Assembly (NCBI GenBank): GCA_025174535.1
Contig: JALBUN010000023.1
Coordinates: 3,534,001-3,598,000, forward strand
Direction: 5' to 3'
Source of the DNA: Cantharellus purpuraceus
Taxonomy: Eukaryota > Basidiomycota > Agaricomycetes > Cantharellales > Hydnaceae
Length of the DNA: 64,000 nt
The first letter of the stretch is position 1, and the number at the start of each line of letters is the position of its first letter. The notes below the pieces were generated by a model, which was not told where the DNA came from, ran no database searches, and saw only the letters and a program-made list of their open reading frames with translations. The translations under genes and the position numbers were made by a program. Below, piece by piece: positions 1 through 9,719 of this stretch.

Positions 1-855
1 GAAAGGCTCTTGACATGAAACTTCATTTCACCTCTGGATACCATCCAGAAGGAGATGGACAAACGGAATAAATGAATCAGTCCCTGGAACAATATCTCCA
101 AGTCTATTGTAACTATCAACAAGACAACTGGGCTGATCTACTTCCGATCGCAGAATTTGCCTACAACAACGCTCCAAACGCGACTACCAGCATCTCTCCG
201 TTCTTTGCTAATAAAGTCTATCATCTGAACATCTCCGTCCACCCCAAGAAGGAACTCGCCTCCACCAAAGCCTGCCAATTCGTAACCAACCTCAATTAAC
301 TACACCAACATCTCCAAGAAACCATCTCCAATGCTCAGAAACAATACCAAGTCTTTGCAGACCAATGCCGCATTTCCAGCTCCAGACCTGCAAATTGGAG
401 ACAAAGTATTCATTAAGGCCAAACACTTCCAGACCACCCATCCATCGAAGAAACTCTCCGAGAAATACTTAGGTCCTTATGAGGTCATTGCTCATGCTGG
501 CAGCAGGTCCTTCACCCTCCACCTCCCTGAACACTTCCAAGCAGTTCATCCAGTCTTCCATATATCAATGCTCAAACCTGCTACTACAAACAAGATCTCC
601 AGTCACATGCAACCTCCACCTCCCCCGATCATCATCAAAGGAGATAATGAATATGAGATATCTGAGATCCTGGACTCAAAGATTGATCATTGATACAAGT
701 GCAAGCTCCAGTACTTAGTCAAATGGACTGAATATGAAGGCACCGACAAAGAGTCCTCATGGATCTCCATGTCCGAACTCAATCACGCATCTGAATCCAT
801 CTCCGACTTTCACTCCACTTATCCAGACAAACCTGGCCCTCTTATGAATCTTTAA
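1..855 (+). pseudogene. Gypsy-A pol 3' end: integrase C-terminus and chromodomain (copy A0)
   Basis: Truncated by the window edge. The frame encodes the end of a Ty3/Gypsy integrase (SLEQYLQVYCNYQQDNWADL, then a GDKVFIKAKHF stretch typical of the integrase C-terminal domain) and a chromodomain (YEISEILDSK, then YLVKWTEYEG) ending with TAA at 853-855. Chromodomains at this position target integration to marked chromatin in chromoviruses. The frame is broken by TAA at 297 (other copies read CAA) and by TGA at 691 (CGA in the copy near 28700), so this copy is dead. It is about as similar to A2 (27800-28876) as to A3 (51500-53303). It lies convergent to the antisense ORF of the same element, with about 135 bp between the two stops. 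Confidence 0.9.
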
Positions 856-990
856 GTTTGATTCTAATGCTAATTCTATTATTTCACATCATCAAGTCAC
901 AAGGGAAATTACAAGTCTGCCCAAAAAGCTCTGAAGGAATCACTCCGCCTCATTTTTCTCTGCTCTGAAATTCATAATCATTTTCATTTT

Positions 991-3119
991 TTATACATTG
1001 CATTTCCTTTTCCCCTTCCCCTTGTCCACCTCAGGCTCCATCTCCGGCTCATCATCACTCTCTACATCTGACACCCAATCTTTCTCATCCCCCATGTCCG
1101 AATCCTCATCCAACAGGGCCATGAACTTCTGCAGCCGATGTAACTCAGCCATCTGCTGACCCTCCAGAACCTCCTTCTGTTTCATTGTCTTCACCAAGTC
1201 CACTAGCAACCCCTCCGTCCGTCAGAGGTGCTCTGACTGCAGGTTAACCAGCCAGATAAGCTGGCCCATGGTACTATTGGGCACAGAGACATGCCCCGTA
1301 CCTGCACCAGTCGTTGCCCCTTCCGATCTGACACCACTACCCCCAGCTGCCACAGCACCCGTCTCTGTCCACCGCTTTTTGGTCAGATGACCTTCTGATT
1401 CTTTCTCCACCCCTCCTTGACACTTGTTCAGAAATACATCAAATATGTATATACAACCCATTTCCTCAAATTTTATATAATATACTTATATTAAAACATA
1501 TTTTGATATTTTGACATGATTCTCAAAAATAATTCTTTTCTTTTAATTTACCAGTGGCAACTGCTTCAAGGGAATATTCTACTCCTGCTACACTTAATTT
1601 CTTTCACTCATTCTTTCTTGTACTATACTGGTCAAATAATCTAATGTACCTTGAATCCTCACCTGGCATTTGTATATCTAAATATTCTCTATTATACCAA
1701 TAATATTAATATATACATTACTGTTATATTCATATAAACAATTATGTTCATCCATAACAAACATCTTATCTTTTAAAGTTTATTAAAATATGAAATATAT
1801 ATTTATATTCATAAAAATTTAAGATATCCAAAAAAACTTGGATATCCGAAATCTTTAAAGATATCCAGATTGTAACTCCCTATTTTTATGATCATTATTA
1901 AAATTCTGATGTATATCTTGTATACATCAGAATATTGTATAACAGCATCCTTCTGAACAAGTGTCCTTGTACCACTAGTCAGGGCTTGACACTCCAACTC
2001 CAGGGATCGAACTTTCCATCAATCCTACACCCTCCTTTCTGACCCCGACAACGATCACAGGACCAAATGTGGCGAGTTGGGCCCGTAGGCCACACACACT
2101 CCACACCTGCATCACAACACAAGTTGCAAATTACGCCGGGCCCACCGAATGGCTCTGTTGGAGCCAGAGCCTTGGGTGGTCCGCTCCTTCTCGATGCAGC
2201 CTCCAAGTGTTCCCTCTCCTCCTCCTTGTCCTGCTCTTCAGCTGCTGCCTTCTCCATCTCATGCTTGCAAAGCTGGATTGCCAATCTAGTGACACACAGC
2301 TCCTTCTTATGGGTCGCCAACACGCAACTCTCCACCTTGCACCATATGACCCTCTGATCCACCTCCCACTTCTCCATATCAGCACTCGGGTGCACCTTCA
2401 ATGAAAAGATCGCGACCTCGAGGTTCTTCTTGGTGGTAGCAGCATAAAGCTCCGCTCGTTTTTGAGCCTCGACCATGGCTACCCAAGCCATCTCCTCATA
2501 GCAATTTGAGGTTGGATCCAGCTCTGCATCCATCCCCACATCCATGCCCACCTCAGGCTCCGCATTTGTGTCGAGCTCCATATTGGCATTGGGATCTGCC
2601 TCCACCTCTGCCCTCTCTGCCTCTGCCACTTCATCTTCCTCAGCCGCACCCAACCCAAATAATGGCCATGCCTGTGGACGTAACAGCAAGTCCACTGCAG
2701 GGACAGTTGTCGGATGAGTTGTTTCCGTCCACGTAATGGAGATGATGGCAACCTTGGGGGTCCCTGCCCATATTGGCACACTTGATCCTGCAGGCTTGCT
2801 CAGCTTTTGCTTCCTCCTCTTTCCTTCTCCGTTCTGTCTCCGCCTCCTCCTTCCATCTCCATTCCATCTCCTCCTCCTCCTTCTGTCTCCATTCTGCCTC
2901 CTCCTTCCATCTCCGTTCCACCTCCTCCTCCTCCTTCCATCTCCGTTCCACCACCTCCTCCTCCTTCCATCTCTGTTCTGCCTCCTCCTCCTCCTTCCAT
3001 CTCTGTTCTGCTTCCTCCTCCTCTTTCCGTCTCTGCTCCTCTTCCTCTTCCTTCCATTGGGCCAAGAGCAACTGCTCAAGCTCAGCCACACTCATGCTTG
3101 CCAAAGGGTTTGACATCAT
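991..3119 (-). pseudogene. Gypsy-A antisense ORF (aORF), copy A0: coiled-coil protein with Zn2Cys6-like cluster
   Basis: Reading on the minus strand, the likely start is the MMSNPLASMSVAELEQLLL segment at 3119. A long Glu/Arg/Lys-rich coiled coil of KEEEEAEQRW-type repeats follows (about 2800-3060), then an acidic linker, a cysteine cluster at about 2010-2140 and an acidic, basic-ended C-terminus stopping at 991. The cluster spacing is C-x2-C-x6-C-x12-C-x2-C-x6-C, within the fungal Zn2Cys6 binuclear-cluster consensus. A deletion with a frameshift near 2790, a stop after the cluster and a 547-bp insertion at 1419 break this copy. The same ORF lies in the same antisense position in A2 and A3, so it belongs to the retrotransposon. 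Coiled coil plus cysteine cluster suggests a DNA-binding or regulatory protein; that role is inference. Confidence 0.75.
1419..1965. mobile_element. Non-autonomous TIR transposon (MITE), copy 1
   Basis: AT-rich 547-bp insertion in the aORF, absent from the equivalent place in the other two aORF copies. Its ends are perfect 15-bp inverted repeats, GACACTTGTTCAGAA and its complement. It is flanked by the 3-bp target duplication CTT (1416-1418 and 1966-1968). No coding capacity. A second copy lies at 24873-25438 with near-identical termini. A 3-bp duplication would fit PIF/Harbinger or CACTA groups; the superfamily is not settled because no transposase is present. Confidence 0.9.
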
Positions 3120-3148
3120 TGAGGATAAGACCTCAATCATGCCCCTCC

Positions 3149-3155
3149 TTTTATA
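3149..3155 (-). promoter_or_regulatory. TATA box for Gypsy-A antisense ORF (copy A0)
   Basis: On the minus strand TATAAAA lies about 30 nt upstream of the MMSNPLASM start. The same box and spacing occur in A3 (55200-55206). This supports transcription of the aORF from its own promoter just inside the 3' LTR. Confidence 0.55.
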
Positions 3156-3256
3156 TGTTCCAGACCCCCAGTATAACTCCAACTACACCTAACCATCTCA
3201 CCTATTCAATCCACGGACATGAGGCCTCAGGGGCTCAGCCTTAAATGGAGAGATAC

Positions 3257-3783
3257 TGTTATGACTATATTCATTAATGCCCAGATCCCTGTCTGATCCA
3301 CTCAGATCCCCATGCATATAAAATCTATACTCCATTTGGAAACCACCATGTCTCCCTCTACCTGTCCAATTGTCACTGCCGATTCTGCCCATCCATCTCT
3401 GGTTCCGATTGATGCATCAGCATCACCATAGGAACCTGGACATCCATCCCTGTCAGACTCGGACATATTCATGTAAGGCCATTGGCCTTGGAGACCCATC
3501 ACTGGAGTAATTATTATTAGATTTTCAATATGTATTTAAGTTGCCCAACTGGGGACTTCATTCCCCAGTTCAAATATTGAATCACGCCTAGTTCCTAAGT
3601 CCGATCCTAACTCTCTAAGTCGTACTCCATCTCCGAAATCTCAGACACCGGTATTAGTGAGGGTGCAGCACATAAGCTGAAGCCAAGTCCGTTCCAACCC
3701 CCACAACATACCTGACTCCTTCTCCGACTCCAACCAAACCTCCAACCCAATCTCCGACCCCCAATTGGACCTAGTGTGTAACA
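3257..3783 (+). repeat. LTR-A, 3' LTR of Gypsy-A copy A0 (527 bp)
   Basis: Starts TGTTATGACTATATTC and ends GTGTGTAACA, a TGTTA...TAACA pair. The 57 bp just upstream (from the TATTCAATCCAC stretch to AGAGATAC) are identical in kind to those before the 3' LTR of A3 at 57414, which identifies this as a 3' LTR. The 5-bp flank to the right (CTGTA) has no partner in the window because the element's left end is outside it. Confidence 0.9.
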
Positions 3784-4002
3784 CTGTATATGAGTCCTGT
3801 GATGTCATATTTGATGAAAGGGATGGATGGCACCAGCCTAGAACAATTGGCAGCAGCAGCTAATCCTGCTGAACAGGCAGAATCAGTCAGTGTTGAACTG
3901 GATCGAGCCCATGCATTTATAGAAGAGGAGTCACCAAACATACCTTCACTGCTTGAGGATGAAGATTCAGATGATGAAGATGACAAAGATGATAAGATTC
4001 AG
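3784..4002 (+). other. Unassigned fragment with short acidic open frame
   Basis: Lies between the A0 3' LTR and the truncated end of Copia-1. A plus-strand frame encodes an acidic stretch (EDEDSDDEDDKDD near 3958-3995). It has no obvious start context, and I recognise no family. It may be a scrap of another element. Confidence 0.25.
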
Positions 4003-5970
4003 AAGCAGCTCAGGTCAGGTATGTTGCCGCTCCATTCTTTGAGAGGGATTGAACCACTGAGTGCTTGAGTAGGTACAATGTCTGTGCCATGCATTCAACA
4101 GCATCTGCCCAATATGAATTTGGTAAGCCAGCATCGTTTAGCATTGTGCAAGCGGATTCGACAAGGGTGCAGTTCATCCATTCTGACACCTCATTTTCCT
4201 GAGGTGTGTATGCATTCGTCTTCTCATGCCAGATGCCCTGTGCTTCAAGGTAAGTTTTGAATGCTTGGGAGCCATACTCACCACTGTCATCACTTCGCAG
4301 GATTTGTACTCACTTGCCAGTCTTGACCTCCATTCGTTCAACAAAAACTTTGAAATGCTTCAAGGCTTTGCTCTTTTCTTTCATGAAGGCCACATTTAGA
4401 TGTCGCAATGCATCATCAATGAATGTGATGAAGTATGTGTACCTGGTGCGTGACTGGGTTTGCATCTTTCCACATACGTCTGAAAATACCCAAGCTAGTA
4501 TAGTGGTCTTCCAATTGGTCGTTTCCTTTGCTATTGGCTGGCGCATTTGTTTACCATGTAGACATGGCTCACATATCGGTTCCATTGTAGAGTCCCCTTC
4601 TTTTGTGAGTGACATTCCTTTCACCATGCCATTCTGTACCATCCAGAGTACTGATGTAGTGCTTATGTGACCTAGCCAGCAATGCCACGTCCTTGCATCT
4701 GCCTGGGAGACAGATTCAACATTTGCAGCCAGTGCCACATTTGGTAGGTGGCTTTCCAGCTCAGAGGGGACTGCCCACGCATGTAGTACATATAGGTCTC
4801 CTTCTATCTTGGCCTCACCAACCAATTGATGCTGCCGGTTTAGGATTTGACATCCATCCTTTTCAAAACTGACATGGAGGCCATTTTGGGTAAGACTAGA
4901 GACTGATAGAAGGTTGCCTTGAATGTCCGGTACATGTAGTACATTTTGGACAATGGCTGAGAGCCGACAGTCTCCCAGATCCATCTTGAGGGGTACATGG
5001 CCCTTTCCAATTGCAAGGATGTATCACTCATCACCAAGCCAGACCTTTTGAGGTGGATGAAGCTTCTTGTACGTCATGATCCATTCTCAGTGTGTGCTCA
5101 TCAGTGCAGATGCACCAGAGTTGACAATCCACTTATTGGCCATATGTCTGCGTGATGCAAGTTTATTGGCAACGAAGAGTTGGATAGAGTCATCAGTTTC
5201 TGTCTGTGCAATCTTTGCTACAGCATCTCCTTTTCCCTTTTCCATTTTCTCTGCAGTTGGTTCACTTTTGGGCTTTCTACATTTGCCAGCATGCTGCTTG
5301 CTGCAGTTGCTACATTTCTTCTTCTTCTCCTTTGATTCCTTCTTTGCCTTTGTAGTAGAGTGGAATCTGGCCATAAGCGCAGTCTGAGCAGCAGTCTCTT
5401 GCCTTTGGGATTATCAGCAAGGATCCTGGCTGTGACATCTTCTGTTGTCTGGTCATCCACTGACATTAGGATTGTCTGCAAGGTTGAATAGGAGGGTGGT
5501 AGCGAGAGAATGATAGCTATTGCAACAAGTTTGTCATTGATCTCATTCTTGAGTGCTCTGAGGTTCCATGCAGTTTGCTGCATCTTATTGATTTGGGGCT
5601 CAAGTGGCTCTGTGTCTGTGAGGCTGCTACAAAACAATTCTCCAATTGGGTAGGCAACCTTTTGTGTGCCTTTTCCTTCATATCATGCACTCAACTTCTC
5701 CCAAACATCTTTTGCTGAATCAACTCTGATTATACCATTCAATGGTTCATCCTTAAGCATGAGAATGATGTGAGCTTTTGCATCTCAGATTTGCACAGAA
5801 TCAGTTTCTGTGCCCTCTACTGCTTTCCATAGGCCTCAGAGTTCCAGAACAGTTTGGATACGATACTTCCATGCTTGGTAGTTCACACCATTGTCATCCA
5901 AGTATGGTATGTCATAGAGACAGTTTGAAGTAGACGATGGAGTTGGTGAAGTTGTAGCTGGATTGGTCAT
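4003..5970 (-). pseudogene. Copia-1 gag-pol, 3'-truncated
   Basis: Minus-strand Ty1/Copia polyprotein starting at ATG 5970 (MTNPATTSPTPSSTSN). In order: gag (5970 to about 5400), a short zinc knuckle (CSNCSKQHAGKC, about 5310), a protease with WIVNSGAS in place of DSG (about 5130), a GAG-pre-integrase segment (RTWHCWLGHISTTS, about 4690) and an integrase with VFSDVCG and TFIDDA acidic motifs, ending in the integrase C-terminal region near 4010 where homology stops abruptly. Reverse transcriptase and RNase H are missing. Several in-frame TGA codons interrupt gag, and the protease catalytic Asp reads Asn. Clearly dead. Confidence 0.85.
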
Positions 5971-6035
5971 GGTTAAAAAAAAAAAAGATGAGTAGACAAT
6001 TTTGACTTTGACAACAACTTATAGTGTAGGTGTGG

Positions 6036-6049
6036 TGCCCATAACCTAT
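6036..6049 (-). other. Copia-1 primer-binding site (candidate)
   Basis: Immediately inside the LTR, reading on the minus strand, is ATAGGTTATGGGCA. This could pair with the anticodon region of a tRNA-Met, the half-tRNA priming mode known for Copia elements. Copia-2 has GGTTATTGGGCT at the same position. Confidence 0.45.
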
Positions 6050-6233
6050 TGCGCAGTAAGTACAAAGAGATAGCTAGAGTTATAAACTCAGTCTTGGGGA
6101 AATAAAGACTGAGGAATGGGACATAAGAAAATTTTAATCCTTTATACCTTGCGCATCCTATTCAATCCAGCACTCCATGGACACCTGTGGGCCATCACAT
6201 ATTCAGCAATGCATGCCTGCAATTCCTACAACA
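6050..6233 (-). repeat. Copia-1 5' LTR (184 bp)
   Basis: On the minus strand it starts TGTTGTAGGAATTG and ends GCGCA, with a TATA-like GGTATAAAGG near 6148. It stops exactly where homology to the host segment at 61433 begins. No partner LTR remains. Confidence 0.6.
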
Positions 6234-6236
6234 CCA

Positions 6237-6461
6237 ATTAGGTTCAAACCTCATGATGCTATGCATGGTAGAATGGGGAAAGCAGCATCTACAATAACAT
6301 TAGAAATTGTCCTCACTTCTGAATCTCGACTTCAAGGATGGCAAAATCTGTGAGGCATCTTCAACGTGTCAGGTCAATGTCATAGTCTCAAATCATGACA
6401 TAGGTGGAGTAGTGCAAGGCTTCCATATTAGATTATACCATGCATTCATTTGCAGGATCTA
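6237..6461. repeat. Host promoter-region segment, left part (duplicated at 61433-61700)
   Basis: Collinear with 61433-61700 apart from small differences, such as a 40-bp insertion in the other copy near 61620. It ends in ATCTA, the left target duplication of Gypsy-B; the sequence resumes at 45299 on the far side of 38.8 kb of inserted DNA. It is thus the distal upstream region of the gene whose exon 1 is at 46331. Confidence 0.85.
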
Positions 6462-6818
6462 TGTCAGGGTTCAAATGAGTCATATTCTATTTTTAGTATT
6501 TCTCTTGACACCCCTATCAGCACAGCCTGTCAGGGTGCGTCTCCCCTATTTCATTGCCCCTATCACTTCCCCTATCCTATTATTCCCCTATCTTGGTTCT
6601 CCTATCCATCTCCATCATTTAGTATAAAGACTCACCTTGGTGCAGTGTGATCCCCTCAGCTTGATCTCTGAGGATATCCACTGTACCAGGTAAGTCCCAT
6701 GTATTTATCAGAAACAGCTGTATAGGATATCTGCTGTACCAGCTGGCATTATCTCTTATCGGCTCTCACTTATCAAGTATCTTGTTGTTGTGGCCTCGTC
6801 ATCAGCATCGCCCTCACA
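6462..6818 (+). repeat. LTR-B, 5' LTR of E1 (357 bp)
   Basis: Begins TGTCAGGGTTCAAATGAG and ends CCCTCACA. It contains TATAAA at 6623-6628. About 30 nt downstream is AGCTTGATCT (6658-6667), the predicted RNA start. It is 15 bp shorter than the other three copies (372 bp), owing to a small deletion near 6570. Confidence 0.9.
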
Positions 6819-6832
6819 GAAGATCAAGCTCA
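6819..6832 (+). other. Gypsy-B self-priming primer-binding site (E1)
   Basis: AGATCAAGCT at 6821-6830, 2 nt inside the LTR, is the exact complement of AGCTTGATCT in the LTR at 6658-6667. No good match to a tRNA 3' end is evident. This is the Tf1/sushi layout, in which the mRNA 5' end folds back as primer. Confidence 0.6.
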
Positions 6833-6886
6833 TAAGACAACCCCACACCTCATAACACTTTCCCTATTAACTACTTCACCGATACC

Positions 6887-8023
6887 ATGACCAATCAGCT
6901 CCCTGAAGCCTATTGGGACACTCTAGGTGAAAGTGGTGGCTTTCTGTGAGCATTGCTCAACACCCAGGCACAGCTCCAGCAGCTGCAACTCCAGAACCAG
7001 CACCTCCAGAGCTGGTTCGCCAATGTCCAGAACAACCTAGCAGATGCTGCCACTGCTGCCACCATCACTGCAGCACAGACCATCTCTCAAACCACCTCAT
7101 TTCCCACACCTCCTGCATTGTCATCCATTTGCCCAATAAGGGCAGCTGAACCAGCCAAATTCAATGGAGATCGTGCAGAGACAGAAGGTTTCATTCGCTC
7201 TATCAGGCTTGCCATTGCAGTCCAGCCTACATCTTTCCCAGATGAGCGGACCAAGATCCTCTATGCCCTCTCTTTTATGACGGGAGGTTCTGCTGAAGTA
7301 TGGGCACACAATGAGACACAGGCAGTCATTGACAGGACCTCACCGCTCTCCACCTTGGAGGAATTCATTAAGCAGGTGGAGAATGCTTTTGGGGACCCTG
7401 ACCACTCTCAAACAGCATGAACAAAGTTACATGATCTTAGGATGACACCTGGCATGTCAGCGGATGAATACATGGCACAGTTTGAGATACTAGCAGGAAG
7501 GACTGGGTTTAACAATGCAGCACTGGAAGATGCCTATGCCTGAGGGCTCCCTGCAATGATTCTTGACAAGATCCATGCACAGCCGTCCCTCCCATCTGAT
7601 CTCAAGGCATGGAAGGAAGCGGCCTACCAAATTGACTGCAACCACCATCATCTTCTAGAAGTGAGATGTGCTCAGACTTCCCTCACCCCTGCTTGCTCTA
7701 CCCCATCCTGCCCTCACAGCACTCCAGTCATCTCTGTACCAACTACCTTGGCAACCTCTAATGGTGCTGCACCTATGGATATTGACTCCAACCGCCATCG
7801 CATTGAGACTTGGATGTGCTATAACTGTGGAAAGTGTGGCCATATATCCCCAGCATGCCCTGAACCATGCAAGGAACGTATCCGAGCTGATCTCACACAA
7901 ACAGCAATTGCTGGCATGATATCAGAGTCAGTAGCAGCTGCACCGAAGGCCAAGGAAGAAGCGCAGAAGGCAGTAATTCCAAAGCAAGAGGAGAAGCAGG
8001 ATTTTCAGGCCAGTCAGCAGTGA
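6887..8023 (+). pseudogene. Gypsy-B gag (E1)
   Basis: ATG 6887 (MTNQLPEAYWDTLGESGG) to TGA 8021, 379 codons including stops. It has a Gln/Leu-rich N-terminal coiled coil, a retrotransposon gag core (AAEPAKFNGDRAETEGFIRS, about 7143) and a CCHC knuckle, CYNCGKCGHISPAC (about 7816). TGA codons at 6947, 7418 and 7541 interrupt it. At 6947 and 7541, E2 reads CAA and CGA, so the stops fit decay of CGA. Pol lies in the -1 frame and overlaps the end of gag. Confidence 0.85.
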
Positions 8024-8989
8024 AGAGCATGCCCTGCCTGACAAACCGGTTTTCAGTTCTTGAATCATGTACTGTAGGGCTCACAAGTGATATGTTACAT
8101 GCACACCCCCTTGTCCATCAGACTGAAACCAAAACAGCCATGCCTGAAACCCCTTCTCAACTTCCAGCTAAACATGATGACCCTCCTCGTCTCTACCTTC
8201 AATCTGCAGACATCCGTCGATGTACAAGAATTCCCATGAAAATCCACTCAGTAGACACTGGATACCCTCTAGCAGTAGATGCACTCCTTGATAGTGGTGC
8301 TACAGGAATGTTCATTGATGCAGAATATGTCAAAACAGAGAAACTTCAAACGCGCCCTCTACCACATGCCATACCTGTTTATAACATTGATGGGACCCCA
8401 AATGAAGCAGGTTCAATCAAGGAAGAAGTCGATCTCATCTGCACATATGGGACCCATACTGAACATGCCACATTTTCAGTCACAAGCCTGGGAACCTCTG
8501 GCATAATTGTTGGGCACACCTGGCTCGTGAAGCACAACCCAGAGATAGACTGGCATACAGGAAAGGTACAGATGACTTGCTGCCCTGATTCATGTGGAGA
8601 AGTACCAGAACACAAAGAGCATTCGCTTGGCACAACTCCTTCAAATGGCAAGAACTCACACAGGCAACCCCAATATGAGGGAGACCAAAGGTTTGTTATC
8701 TTTGTAGAAGAAGACTTGGAGAATATCTATGCTGGTTCAACAGTTTCTCAACAGCTTGCACAGAAGGCTGCAGAATCTACTCCAGTCAAAACCTTTGAGG
8801 AGATTGTCCCAAAGGTGTACTGGGGATTTAAGGATGTTTTTGCAAAGGAGTCCTTTGACCAACTTCCACCTCGAAAACTGTGGGACCACGCTATTGAACT
8901 CACTCCAGGAGCGCAACCCTTCAGCACCAAGGTCTATCCAATGTCCCCAAATGAGCAGAAGGAGTTGGACACATTCCTTGAGGAGAACC
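8020..8989 (+). pseudogene. Gypsy-B pol part 1: protease and start of RT (E1)
   Basis: Encodes an aspartic protease of retropepsin type (ALLDSGATGMFID at about 8280, GIIVGHTWLVKHNPEIDW at about 8500) and the linker into RT (FSTKVYPMSPNEQKELDTFL). It runs in the -1 frame relative to gag with an open overlap upstream, suggesting frameshift expression; no convincing slippery heptamer was found. Interrupted at 8990 by a solo LTR. Confidence 0.85.
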
Positions 8990-9719
8990 TGTTATTTGGA
9001 AAACTGGACTTCTGGGGAGAAAAAGGAGAGGGGGAACAAAGGGGATAGGAGGGATAGGAGCATATAGGAGGCTCAGGAGCTTAGGAGGGGATAAGGAGAC
9101 GAGGGGAAACGGCTGAGAGGGGAAAGGAGGAGCCCCTGTAAGCTCCACAATGATCTGAACATTCACCCTAATTTTTCTTTTGATTTGTTTCATCATTTTT
9201 TCCCTATTTGACATCACCCCCCCATTTTGTTTTTATCATAAATCACTTTCCCTTTATGCACATGACACAGAACTTTTATCACGAGTTATTAGCATGCATA
9301 TCTTGTATAGCTAGATATGCAATGGACCAGAGAATTTGCTCTCACTTGTTTTTTGTTGACTGCGTCTGAACTATTTGTTTCTGGAATAACTCCAGAATGA
9401 ACGCATATTTCTACAATATTCTTCATATTCTTCCAGAGTATTGCAACATATATCCGAATCCCAGTTTGCGAAGCCTGAGCTCCACTGGTTTATTTTCTAT
9501 CAAGAATTTACTCTCATTCGAGTCATCTGCTCATGATCCCTGCTCAAATTGTCAATATCTAGACAAAGATCACATCAAATTTCATCAAACTTTGTAAGAA
9601 GATACTACTCAAGTACATCTTCAATTCGATATGCATACACCCAGTTCCCATCACTCCATCTGTCCCTATTCGAAATCTATTCTCAACACACCCTCAGCAA
9701 GGCGAAATTCTTTTCAACA
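8990..9719 (+). repeat. Solo LTR-D in E1 pol (730 bp)
   Basis: TGTTATTTGG...TTTTCAACA inside RT, with the 5-bp duplication GAACC (8985-8989, 9720-9724). E2 is uninterrupted at this point. The left half is purine-rich (GGATAGGAGG repeats). The minus-strand copy at 45429-46157 is the same family. No internal region: a solo LTR left by LTR-LTR recombination. Confidence 0.9.

Noticed and set aside
2773..3244. Long plus-strand frames of Ser/Pro/Leu repeats over the aORF
   Set aside because: Opposite-strand shadows of the (CTCCTC)-rich coiled-coil coding repeat; the same happens at 31608-32181 and 54770-55394.
7990..8023. Programmed -1 slippery site at the Gypsy-B gag-pol overlap
   Set aside because: The frames overlap as required, but no X-XXY-YYZ heptamer in the correct phase was seen.
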